Assembly (NCBI RefSeq): GCF_000315625.1
Contig: NW_005434659.1
Coordinates: forward strand, 992,012-1,023,160
DNA: 31,149 nt
Direction: 5' to 3'
Source: Guillardia theta CCMP2712
Taxonomy: Eukaryota; Cryptophyceae; Pyrenomonadales; Geminigeraceae
Shown: positions 1 to 10,368 of the stretch, one piece after another
Position numbering within the stretch: position 1 is the first letter of the stretch
How the letters are laid out: every line of letters begins with the position of its first letter
Position numbers and translations under genes: made by a program
Notes under the pieces: generated by a model
Database searches by the model: none
What the model was told of the DNA's origin: nothing
The model's input: only the letters and a program-made list of their open reading frames with translations

Positions 1-80
<80 letters not shown>
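1..80. repeat. (AAC)n microsatellite
   Basis: Perfect AAC trinucleotide array running from the window edge to about position 80. It stands just upstream of a possible ATG at 103. Nothing suggests it is coding. Confidence 0.95.
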
Positions 81-81
<1 letters not shown>

Positions 82-102
82 ACAACGTTAATTAATACAG
101 GC

Positions 103-788
<686 letters not shown>

Positions 789-861
789 GATGGCAAGGAT
801 ATAGAGGAGGGAGGAGGAGGAAAAGGGGGAAGAGGGTGGTGCTGGTGTGAGAGAAGGAGTA

Positions 862-1075
862 GGAGGAGGAGGTCGAGCGAAATGAATAGGAGTAGGAGGA
901 GGAGGAGGAGCAGGAGGAGGAGGAGGAGGAGGAGGAGGAGGAGAAGTAGTAGTAGTTGTAGTAGAAGGAGGAGGACTAGGAAGAGGAGGAGTAGGAGTAG
1001 GAGTAGGAGTAGTATCAGTAGTAGTATCAGTAGTAGTATCAGTAGGAGGAGGAGGAGGAGGAGGAGGAGGCATTC
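862..1075. repeat. AGG/AGT purine-rich low-complexity block
   Basis: Mixed AGGAGG, GTAGTA, GTAGGA and GTATCA short repeats. On the minus strand the last exon of the TMTC-like gene runs into this block and meets its stop codon there, at about 1039-1041. The block gives poly-Arg and poly-Leu frames that are not credible proteins. Confidence 0.85.
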
Positions 1076-2802
1076 ACGCAAGAGGAGGAGAAAATAGTGT
1101 TGACGGACCAGGGGAGAAAGGTGGAGACGGAGATGAACCATGCAAGTATCCAGCCTGGTCGCTTGTCCTAAAGGGCGTCATCTCCTTTAGCGCTTTAAAC
1201 TTGTCATCCTTACTCGGACTGACTGCCAGCAAGCGAAGAGGAAGAAACCAACCATGCCCGCGTAGAAGAGAGCAGAGAAGAGATTGCGCGGGTCTTCCAC
1301 ATCCCGAACGAGCGGGATTGAGGCATGAGAGTAGTCATGATTGAGACGAAGAGGTAGGAGGAGGAGGAAGCAGTTGAAGCTTGCGAGGTACGAGTATGTT
1401 AGAAACTTGACCTGCAGGCATGTTAGAAGTTCATCCTCCCTCGGATCGCTCTGTCTCAAGTCTATCTTATCCTTAAGCCTCTGCTACTCCTCCTACTCCT
1501 CATCCCACGCTTTCCCTCATCTTCATGCCTCAGATTTCCTCATCTTTCACCTGTGCACTCGTTTCGAGACTTGCAGGATTTTCTTCGGGAGGGAACCAGG
1601 GAGTCGTAACCTGCGACGGTTGAGAGGAGACAAGAGAAGTCAAGCAAGTGACATTGAGACGGAGCCTTAGGAAGATGACGCAGACCGTGAAGACACTCAC
1701 GATTGTTGCTCTCAACATTCTGCTCCTGGAGCTGCCCCAACCCTTGCTATTCAAGCTGGGCAAAAACTCCAAGAGCAGGAAGAGAGACAGAACTGTGACT
1801 CCCTGTTCCATCGTCACCTCCAACTCAGCAGCCGCCTGCAGCATCTTTGACTTACTTGCTCTTTGGACAACAAAGAAGCGACGGAGAAGAGGAGAGCGAG
1901 CGAGAGTAGCCCCAAAGATGTTCTGCAAGGCTGTTCTAGCTCGGCCAGGGCATGACGGCAGTTCTCACCGCATCCTCTTGTTCGCTTGCAGGTAGCACAG
2001 GACGGCTGAGAGGTAGAAGAGACCGGCAAGCAGCTGCAGCAGCATGAGCGGGAAGTCAAGTGCAGCTGCTGATCAAACTTCGGATCTCCCAACAATGTTT
2101 GCTACTGCTTCTGTGTGGATGGGATGAGCAGCTACAACGCGCGAAACGTCAGAGCTTTGCTTGCTACACGATCTCTCCACCAAACAATAGCGCTGTGGCA
2201 AAAGTTGCGTCCTTCTCCTCCTGCCCTGCTCGATCCGTCAAATATCGATGATATCCAAGTTGCCTGACCAAGGGTTTGCAGGAGGAGACAACGGAGGAGG
2301 ACGGAGTTCAGCGCGTGCAGCAGGACATTGAGTAGGTGAAAAGACCTGCTTGTCGTTAGCTGGTAGTGCAGTAGCAGCAGCTCTTGTCACCATGTCGCTG
2401 CAGAACACTTATCCTTGAAATCTTTCCAACGTCCACAAGTCCATGAGGAAACGAATGCATTTGCTCGGAAGGAAAGCGTCGTGATGGGTCGGTAGGACTT
2501 ATGCGAGTACCTGCAAATCGCTTACACCTCTGATTCCTTCTTCTCTGATCTGACTTGTCCAGGATTGGTCTTCCCCAGAAATCATTCGCAAAGATTTTCA
2601 ACCAGTCTCTCTCGGGGTCGACATCAGGATTGTTTTGTATCGCTACAACATCGTCGAACAAAAATTTCCCCTGCGTTGAGAGATGTTGTGTAAGTAGCAT
2701 GCAATCAGCGAGAAAGTTGGACCGAGAGCGTGTTGGAGTAGCACAAGCAGGCGAAGATGAAAACAATCCTATCAAAACAAGCGCATGAGCAAGGAGGGGC
2801 AA
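1039..2802 (-). CDS. TMTC-family ER O-mannosyltransferase, membrane part (5' end unresolved, TPR part missing)
   Basis: TMTC proteins are multi-pass ER enzymes that O-mannosylate cadherin-type domains, with a membrane half followed by TPRs. Exons on the minus strand: 2802-2555, 2510-2453, 2413-2391, 2345-2269, 2131-2079, 2033-1969, 1922-1856, 1802-1653, 1610-1551, 1411-1214 and 1167-1039. Introns are mostly 39-53 bp, two are about 138 bp, and every junction keeps frame. Family landmarks appear in order: GKFLFDD...NDFWG, SHKSYRPITTLSFR, FHLLNVLLHAL, AAHPIHTEAVANIVGRSELL, LLSKEQ/GVTVL, PPEENPAS, FLTYSYLASFN, and a final hydrophobic WILAWFISVSTFLPW. The first exon has no ATG at its left limit (an in-frame ATG lies at 2700), so an upstream exon is likely. 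The frame stops inside an AGG repeat before any TPR, so the gene is either truncated or continues past a repeat-filled intron that I cannot resolve. Confidence 0.85.
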
Positions 2803-3305
2803 AGTCTGAGAAGAGATGGAGTATGAGATTGCGTTGTGAGGAGCATCAGGATCATCTTTGCATTATGACGATCGACTTTCATTTTCCTCCCTCCCTCCCT
2901 CCCTCCCTCCCTCCCTCCCTCCCTCTCTTCCATCGCTCTTGATCGACTTTCATTCTCCTCCCTCCCTCCCTTCGCTCTTGCTCATGGACTTCCGTCATAC
3001 CATGCTGGCCAACTTGCCATGCTGCTCCCCGACTGCTCTAGTTTAATCAAGATTTCAGTAAAACATTAAAATAAAGTTCTTAAATAAGACCAAACGATGC
3101 ATTTAAGTACCAGAGAGTGCTCGAATAACTCCAAACGTTCTGATTTTGGATTCTGGTCGAGATTGGCATGTGCGACGATATGGCCAAGTGATCAGAACAG
3201 AAACAGAGCAGACAGAAGAGAGAGAGAGAGAGAGAGAGACGAAGAGAGAGCGAGAGATTGCTTTTGAGACAAGAGAACAAACAGAGATGATGTATTCCAT
3301 ATGAG
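2803..3305. promoter_or_regulatory. divergent intergenic region between the TMTC-like and DNAJC1-like genes
   Basis: About 500 bp between divergently transcribed genes. It contains a (CCCT)n tract at about 2885-2931, a shorter CT-rich copy at about 2957-2970, and a (GA)n run at about 3217-3239. It may also hold an unrecognised first exon of the TMTC-like gene. I see no TATA-like box that I would defend. Confidence 0.4.
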
Positions 3306-5551
3306 ATGGTGATGATGTACCAACGCCGTCAAGCATGCCTGGCTCTGTTGGCCATTTTGCTTGCTTTCCTGGGGTCTTCTGCAGCGAGAGAAGGTATTTT
3401 CATGGCTCTGAACTTGCGCTCTGATAATCTGTTTGTAAAATCCAGGGAAGGATTTGGTGGACATGGAGTTTTGCGGGAACGATGGTGATATATCTTTTCT
3501 AGTCTATCCTGCATGCTTTTCCTGAACACTCGTAGACTGTTATGAGGTCTTGAATGTAACTGCGGATTCTACCCGGTAAGTTTCGTGTGAAATTCTTTGT
3601 GAAATTCTTCTCTTTTGATGTGCTTCAATCAAGCGGTGAGATTCGCCGAGCATATCACAAGCTCTCGCTTCAATACCACCCCGATAAGGTTGGGGACAAA
3701 TCGGATGAAGAGAAAGCTGGTTTGTTCTCGGCCCTGCTCTTTCAGACGTGACCTTCACTCTTAGCTTCAAATGCAAAATTCTTGAAGGTTTCATCCGCCT
3801 ATGAAGTGCTAGCCAATGAGAAGTCTCGGCAAAGCTACGATGTTCAGCTTGTTTGGTGTGCTGCAATCCCCTGAAGTTGATTCTCAGATCTGGGTCAAAG
3901 GAGGGAGGAAGCGGCGGCCGAAACCAGGTGAGCTGACATGCAGAGTGAGTCAGGTGTGATCGGAGAAGCAGGGGAGGAGTATGATGGGCCCATGCCGTCG
4001 TACTATCGAGACGAAGGATTTAGAGACGTGAAGGTGAGCAGAAAGAGAAAGAAAGGAGCTAAACCCTCCTCGGTTGCAGGACACCCCCGATGCTTTCATC
4101 GGAGTTTTTGTTACCCTACTGATTAGTATTGGCATCCCCTTGTACATGTCGATGAAAGTGAGAATCCGAATGTTCACGATCTTCAGTCTGAAAGTTTTGC
4201 AGGGAAGAATCAAGAAATGGAAAAAATTGCCGCCGTTTGTTTACATTAGCGAATTGTTCAGGACCAAGGAAAAACCATCAACTCTAGATAAGGCAGACAC
4301 GCCTACGGTACGATCATATGCATCCATTGTCGGGATATCCTTATTTTGTTTCTTTTCTGTGCACATAGTTTTCTTCTTGCAACTTCTATTCCCACTTGCT
4401 CATGTCATTCAGTAGGTTTCAAGGAAAGAGAGGAGAGGAGAGGCTGCTCCGCGACCATCCAAGGTTTCATAGCAATGCTTGTCACTTGTGTTGATTCTCT
4501 TGGAAGCAACTTGGTGTTGCAAACATTTCTGCAGTGTCATCGGTAAGCTCTTCAAGGCTTCATCTCTCAAATTCATTGTCCATTCCTCGCAGTCTTTGAG
4601 CGAGAATAACAAAAGTCAGATTGAGCCTTCCCCGGAAACATCCGCCATCACAAAGGTAGGACAAGTTTCCCTCGATCGTCCTGACTGCCTCCAGGTCTCT
4701 GGCCCCTGGAGCCCCGAAGAAGACGCTGAGCTCACCCGCGCTGTCGCCAAGTTTCCCGGGGGGTCGATGGACCGGTGAGGTGGACTTGCTGCTCCGCCGT
4801 TACGAATTACTGCAGATGGTCAAACATCGCCAAGTTCATTGGCACGAGGACGGAAGAAGATTGCATAGCAAGATATGCCGAGCTGAAGCAGGCGAGCTCG
4901 ACTGCCTGACCCTGCGATCTCATGGGATTCTTGTCAGGCAAACGCAAAAGTGATGTCAAACAAGCCGTCAGCTGCTTCAATGACCCCTGACAGCAACTCA
5001 AAGCCTCGGCCTGACAATTCTTCTCAATCTGCCAAGATATCAATCAACGACTATGCCAAGGCTGCACTGTTTTTCTCTTTGATTTCGCCTAGATTGACTT
5101 TCACTGCAGAAAGTCAAGGAAGCGCAGACATCAAGCATGGAAGCGACTGTATGACTCATGTGTTGTGATGGTGAAGCTCAACGGATGAACGCAGAATGTA
5201 ATAGAAGGCAGAGCATGGACAGCTGCTGAGCAGGTGCTTCGTCACATGCATTCAAGCTGCCCCTTGACTGTCGCTCAGGCTCTGCTGGAGAATGCGATGC
5301 GACTAGTCGACAAGTCAGTCAGCGACAGGTGAAGGGGTTGTACTGCAATCACAACTTGGTTAATCGAACCGGCAGATGGGACAAGATAGCCGAGATGATT
5401 CCCTCCAGGTTTCTTCGTCTTCTTCCTCTCCGCACTGACATCTCCTCCTTGCTCTTTGCATCCTTCAAGGAGCAAGAAAGAAGTCATCGCCCGAGTCAAG
5501 GATGTAAAGAAGAAACTTTCGGCCTCTACATCCGACGGAGGTTCGCGATGA
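3306..5551 (+). CDS. DNAJC1: ER membrane J-domain protein with two SANT domains (DNAJC1/ERdj1-like)
   Basis: A co-chaperone of the ER membrane. Its J domain would stimulate BiP-type Hsp70 in the lumen while the SANT domains face the cytosol. Nineteen exons: 3306-3393, 3446-3484, 3536-3575, 3634-3719, 3765-3850, 3888-3927, 3972-4033, 4080-4157, 4203-4307, 4416-4463, 4593-4655, 4695-4774, 4816-4891, 4938-5060, 5110-5148, 5195-5233, 5279-5328, 5376-5408 and 5470-5551. These sum to 1257 nt (418 aa) in one frame. The protein has a signal peptide (about 1-27), a J domain from DCYEVL (43) with HPD at 71-73, one membrane span at about 151-171 followed by a basic stretch, SANT1 from GPWSPEED (about 249), and SANT2 with RWDKIAEMIPSRSKKEV (about 375-392). 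Signal, J, TM, SANT, SANT is the DNAJC1 order. Two introns (4892-4937, 5061-5109) appear to start with GC. Exons 10-11 are the least certain. Start chosen as the first ATG before the signal peptide. Confidence 0.85.
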
Positions 5552-5720
5552 GGATGCGAATTCCATGAACGAGGACAGACTCGATGAGAAAGGACGATGG
5601 GATTGTTGGTACACGGGCATCACATGAACAGGGGCTCCTATTTAATGTGTCTGCCTTACTCGTGGAGAGGAGGAGGAGGAAGATGCGCATGAAGATCGTT
5701 GAGAGTAGGGATCACGTCGC

Positions 5721-6743
5721 TTACCGCCATGCTCTATCTTTGTGATACCTGTCACGTGATCGCGTTAGGTATTCCCCCACCACCATTGCCAGAGCACCTG
5801 CAGCAACGAGTTTCTGGGCATCGCAGTATTCTTTCCAGCAGGACTCGAACTCTTCCTTGTTGGCGTCGTCCACGTAGTTTCCTCCAAGTGTGACGCTGGG
5901 CTCTGCTGAGACTACAGTGGTTGTGTGCCACCAGTTGGAGGGGCAGAAGAAAACGTCGCCTGCCCGCAAGTCTGCAATGTGAATGTTCGCATGGGCGTAG
6001 AGGGGAAACTGCTTGAGGTCCACTTGGAAGTTGACAATGTCACCATGAGGGACCGCCGACCTTGTCTGTGTGTTGCCATACGCGTAAAGGAAGCAAGTGT
6101 CGGAGGGAGGGAAGAGAATGAAGCGCTTGATTCCTTGAATCTGCATGGATAGTGCGTGTGTGGCGCACATGTCTTTGTGCAGGAAGGGAAATCCCGGAGA
6201 ATCTCGGTTGGAGATGAACAATTCAAACCATCTCGACCAGGCTTCGGGGTAACTCTTCCCCCTCTCGAGCAGATGATTCGTCCCAAGCACTGAAGGAAAC
6301 TTGATGGTCGCATTTTCTGCTGGAAACCATTCCTGCAAACTCGGTGTCAGTATGAATGAAATTTCCTGAGGCTTCACCTGCGTGTGCAAACTTCTGCAGT
6401 AGCCTTTGCTCATTTCCTTGTCCTCGAACTTGATGTAATCTCCGAGTTTGACTAGTCGCTCTGAGCTTGTTCCAAGGTCAAGCGGTACAAGAGCGTCGGA
6501 GTGATTCTCCCGCCAGTAGTTGAGATCCAGGTGAGCTGGGATGGTGTCCCATGCGTCTCCGAGGATGATGGGAGTATTGGTCTTGGAGAATCGCTCGTGG
6601 AACTCACTTGCGGACAAGGAGGAGTATGGTATTCGAGGAACGCGTACAGCTTCTTTGCATCTTGTTACGTCTGCATCCTCATGATCGAAGTTTTCAAATG
6701 CTCCATCCAAGTTCGCTAGCCAGATATCAGTCTCATCTGCCAT
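5721..6743 (-). CDS. JmjC/cupin-8 domain 2-oxoglutarate Fe(II) oxygenase
   Basis: A 340-aa protein with one JmjC fold, the class of small protein hydroxylases and demethylases that use Fe(II) and 2-oxoglutarate. An N-terminal cupin-8 segment (TNTPIILGDAWD) precedes the core. The metal ligands are HKD at 189-191 and the distal His at 273 in CPSNWWH, and KRFILFPP follows the first motif, so the catalytic set looks complete. Substrate cannot be told from sequence. I start at 6743 (MADETDIW). The open frame extends to 6860, but that part is Gly/Glu/Arg-rich low complexity from a CT-rich stretch, and a cag/gt boundary sits just before 6743, so I take it as 5' UTR. No intron is needed, unlike its neighbours. 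It converges with the DNAJC1-like gene and diverges from the gene at 7116. Confidence 0.88.
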   Translation of the reverse strand: MADETDIWLANLDGAFENFDHEDADVTRCKEAVRVPRIPYSSLSASEFHERFSKTNTPIILGDAWDTIPAHLDLNYWRENHSDALVPLDLGTSSERLVKLGDYIKFEDKEMSKGYCRSLHTQVKPQEISFILTPSLQEWFPAENATIKFPSVLGTNHLLERGKSYPEAWSRWFELFISNRDSPGFPFLHKDMCATHALSMQIQGIKRFILFPPSDTCFLYAYGNTQTRSAVPHGDIVNFQVDLKQFPLYAHANIHIADLRAGDVFFCPSNWWHTTTVVSAEPSVTLGGNYVDDANKEEFESCWKEYCDAQKLVAAGALAMVVGEYLTRSRDRYHKDRAWR

Positions 6744-7115
6744 ACCTGCCAATGATGCATCAGTCCTTTCACTCTCCAACGCCCCCCCTTCTCCCTCCCT
6801 CTCGGCTCCCGCCCCCGCCCCTTCCTTCTCTTCCCCTCCTCCTCCCCTACCACACTGCACTTACAAGCTGCACTGCTGCACATGCAGCCCGATCGATAAA
6901 TCCTTCTTTATTGACTGATAATAATAACAACAACAACAACAATAATAATTAAAAAAAATTGACCTGAAAGGAATTGGGGTTTGAATTTGAAATGAGCGAT
7001 CGTTGAAAGTTTTATTCGGAGCGAGCGAGAAGAGCAAGCGGGAAAGACAGTCAGGCGACAGAGGAGACAAGCCTGAGGAGAGCAAAGACAACAAGAGACG
7101 AGGAGAGGAGGAAAA
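6744..7115. promoter_or_regulatory. divergent promoter region, JmjC gene / zinc-finger-like gene
   Basis: A 372-bp region between two divergent starts. It holds a C-rich tract at about 6780-6850, an AT-rich (AAC/AAT)n stretch at about 6918-6960, and purine-rich sequence up to the ATG at 7116. Probably it carries both 5' UTRs. No specific factor site is recognised. Confidence 0.45.
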
Positions 7116-8993
7116 ATGATGGCAGGGCTGCGATCAGAATTTATCAATCGACCACCAATCGATTTTTCTCCCGAGCGGAAAGTGCGAACTGCTCTGGACT
7201 TTACGCCCATGCGGTCTCATGTGAGTGAAGAAAATCCGACCTTCTGGAAGGGAGACTCGAGTGCAAGAGACATCTATGGTAAAACACCAAGAGACAAGGT
7301 GAAGGCCCGTCACCTGAACCCCATGCTATGCCTAGTACACCGGGCACTTATACCTGCTCCCTAGTCCAGGTGTGTCGTCAACGACGTTGCCAACACTATT
7401 GGCCATGATCAGCCATTTACTCCTGCTGAACATATCAACTCACGAATGCATGATGTCAAGTTGGAAGCATTGTTTCTTGCTGATTTTCCCTCACCACTTC
7501 ACATAGATGGATGTCACCTCTCAGGAGTGAAGATTTCAAAGCGAATCCTGCAGAATACAACCACCAAGTGCGCTGTTTTAACACATCAAATCCTTTGATT
7601 GACAGCTTGGTCAGCTAAATGTACGAAAGAAGATCTCAGACAGAGCACTCAAAAAAGCTGTGAGACTCTGATTGTGACTTGGATGAAGCATCGACTTCGC
7701 TGATGTCTCGCATGTGTGTCAGGTCATGGACGACAAGACTCTGAATGTTCGGAGCATGAGCGACCTAGCAGGGGGTGGAGATGTTCATCCGACTCCAAGG
7801 CAGAAACGAGCTGGTCACATCAGTCTCCACACCATTGATCACCTCATGGGAGCTGCGATAATGAAAGAAGATCTACCGTCTCACGCATTCATTGGTCAGA
7901 TTTGATATGGATTTTCATCATGAACAGTGACCTGCTTGCTAGATGAATCTCTCAAGAAAAAGAATGCAGGTCAAGCAGCTGCTGTTCGCTCGAACTTGTG
8001 GAATCCTGTATGACATGGCCGAGATCTTTTCAAGAACGTTGATTCATTGACCAATCTATCAATAGGCGTCGTCCCGAAATGTTGGAGCTTGCGAAGTTTT
8101 TATTGGAAATCACAATGCACCGTGCAGCGTATCCGATGAGGTTTATTTTGTTTTGTAGTGGTGATCTCAGATTGGGCATGGCGATGCTGATGATAATGTC
8201 GCAGGACTTCACAGGGCTCAAGTCAAGAAGAAAGAAAGTCGAGACCCCTGTGAGTCAAGACCTCTTACATTGACTCGCGTCTGACTTGCAAATGCACAGA
8301 ACAGTTACACGGCTTCACAGGGCTTAACCCTGTCACAAACTTGCATCGACCATCCTCCTTGTTCTCGACCTGTATCTGCTCGGCAGGTGACTCTCCTTCA
8401 ACACCTGAGCAGTGTGACATGCTAGCCATGTAGAGGAGACACTTTCACGAGTGTGAAAAACGGATTCTGCACCCCGGGCGCATTGTAATATTTTTTGTTG
8501 CTGTGAGACTTCGTGACACCAGCGTTTCTGAAGGTGCCGACAGAGTTTGGGCTGGTGGTTCAGGTATGGCCTTCCATTACGCTTGAAACCAGGAAGTTGA
8601 CCTCTGTTTTTATAGCAACCGCAAGAGAGTGGTAGAGAAGGGAAGAAACTGTTTCCAAACACTTCGATGGAGCAACAGAGGAGGGGAGGGAAGAAGATGG
8701 TTCAAGCTTACGCTTCCTCTTCGAACCTGTCTGGTGCCAACGTGAGCACATGCTCGTATGCAGCCCTAGCTGACACTGTCATGAAAGTGGGACACCAGCA
8801 AGGATGTGCAGTCTCTCCCACGACCGGCCACCTCAGGTATATTGGCATCAGATCGCGGAAGCTTCATCTCATTTTTTGCAGTTTCCGCGTCTGCACCTTT
8901 TGCAACAGATTTTTGATTGCGAATGCAAGTATTTACAGACATCAAAAGACATATTGCTTCGATAAATGCGCCTTCTTCTACACTGAATTCTAA
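7116..8993 (+). CDS. unknown protein ending in a C2HC zinc-finger-like motif, 12 exons
   Basis: I do not recognise the family. Exons: 7116-7298, 7365-7459, 7507-7567, 7615-7659, 7723-7894, 7943-8007, 8066-8140, 8205-8249, 8300-8386, 8434-8544, 8616-8836 and 8882-8993. Together they give 1272 nt (423 aa) with every phase consistent. The protein is polar, with few hydrophobic runs, and probably largely disordered. Readable pieces include SPERKVRTALDFTPMR near the N-terminus, PFTPAEHINSRMHDVK, and PTPRQKRAGHISLHTIDHLM in the middle. The C-terminus has CTFCNRFLIANASIYRHQKTYC, spaced C-x2-C-x12-H-x4-C, a C2HC-type zinc-finger pattern. The junctions at 8140/8205 and 8544/8616 are the weakest. The last intron (45 bp) is a multiple of three and has no stop, so an intron-retaining form would also be readable. 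Confidence 0.65.
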
Positions 8994-9094
8994 CTCTAAG
9001 ACCTCGCTTTCTCGCCCAATACAGTCGAGATAGTTTCAAGTGCCCTCCGCTTCTCTCGACTGTCTTCAAGCCATCTGCAAGCAGCGCGTCACCG

Positions 9095-10085
9095 TCACCC
9101 GACAGCATGGTCGAACCTCAGCACTTGGTCGTAGCCCATGCATGCTACTTGGAATGGAGGTTCTTGCAGCTTCCAATTCGCCTCCAGCTTTATGTCCAAG
9201 CTGACACGTTTCAGAAAACAAAAACATGACAACAAGAGTTACCTTCTATCTCGAATCGCCTGGATATCCAACAATTTCACTGAGATCCTTTCAAGCTTGT
9301 TATAGGCCACGTTGAGTTTCTGTCCGATCAATCAGTTCAGAACGCATTCCTCTCATTCACCTTAATCCTCGGGATGTGAACCAGGGCGATGGGGAAATCC
9401 TGAGGAGCAATTTGAGTGAGATAGAACGAAGCACTATCAGACAAGGTGTGGTTTCACCGGTCCGATGAGATTCTTGGAAAGGTCAAAATCTTCCAGCAAG
9501 GACTCATCTTGAATCATAATCTTGGACATCTCTTCTGCACCCATTTTAGTGATACCTGAAGTCAGGGTCAGCAGCCATGTGTCCATGCCAAACGAGAGAC
9601 AACGATTGTTGTAGAACCGAACAGATTTGATGCTCAATCCTCGCACTGCTTTTGTGATTGCCACGGCTTCTTCATCCTTCATAGCACAACATGTGATGGA
9701 TAGATGTTCCAATTTGAAAATTCCACCTCGTTGCCTGTTATCGTTCAGCACTATAATGACAAGGGGGAAGACACAACCTTTCTGTAAATATGGCACAAAG
9801 ATCTGTCAAGTCTTTTCCCAATCCTGCTCTCCATCTGCGTAACGATCATGCGAGATCTGTCCCTTTGGTCTCTTCAACTTACATTCCATCCATTCTCAGA
9901 TCCCGCACAAAGCCGAGGACAACGTCGGCTCTCACTGCTGAAGGAGACCATCGAAATACAAACCCCCGCCCTCTCCGCACGTCTCCTCCTGTGTTTCCTG
10001 CATCTTCCTCCCTCTGTTCGCTCGGCCTTTCCTCTCCCAACCCTTCCACCCATGTCGCGCTGCCTGGTCCTACGCTAGTCATCAT
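9095..10085 (-). CDS. leucine-rich-repeat protein, about 252 aa
   Basis: A small LRR protein, likely a protein-binding scaffold; partner unknown. Minus-strand exons are 10085-9883, 9834-9778, 9734-9458, 9399-9361, 9319-9243 and 9200-9095, summing to 759 nt in frame. Introns are 41-58 bp. LRR-type segments: FKLEHLSITCCAMKDEEAVAI (RNI-like), SLLEDFDLSKNLIG, and IKKLNVAYNKLERISVKLLD. The end, LEANWKLQEPPFQVACMGYDQV, matches the C-terminal cap common in protist LRR proteins (N..-PP.EVA..G...V). The start is uncertain: MMTSV at 10085 is chosen, but an in-frame ATG at 10184 would add 33 residues. It converges with the zinc-finger-like gene and diverges from the kinase gene at 10369. Confidence 0.75.
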
Positions 10086-10368
10086 TGCTTGCTGTGGTTG
10101 TATATTGAGTGACACATAACAAGTCCGCCCCACCGACAGATAGGAGCAGGAGGAGAGGCAGCGCATCTCACTAGACAGCAACATTACTCAAAGTTAAGTT
10201 AAAGATCAGTACTAGCTCGGCGATTAAGTTGGGGTAGGTGCAAGCGAAACCGTCAGCGTCTTTTTAGTTTAAAACCTTGTTGGTCAACTTCGTATTGAAA
10301 CTTTTACTTATCATTCCTACCAGTGGCCTGTCAGTAGTACCACAGACGAAGCGACGGTCGCAAGCAGT

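Noticed and set aside
1690-2335. Apparent + strand coiled-coil exons (LQEQEERQ..., EETGKQLQQHE...)
   Set aside because: They are antisense to TMTC exons whose family motifs (LLSKEQ, HPIHTEAV, FHLLNVLLHAL) are far stronger evidence.
6744-6860. N-terminal extension of the JmjC protein (Gly/Glu/Arg-rich)
   Set aside because: Low-complexity translation of a CT-rich tract with a likely splice boundary before the MADET start.
8066-8140. Helical-looking alternative frame RRPEMLELAKFLLEITMHR
   Set aside because: It cannot be joined in phase to either neighbouring exon, whereas the frame ASSRNVGACEVFIG joins both at phase 0.
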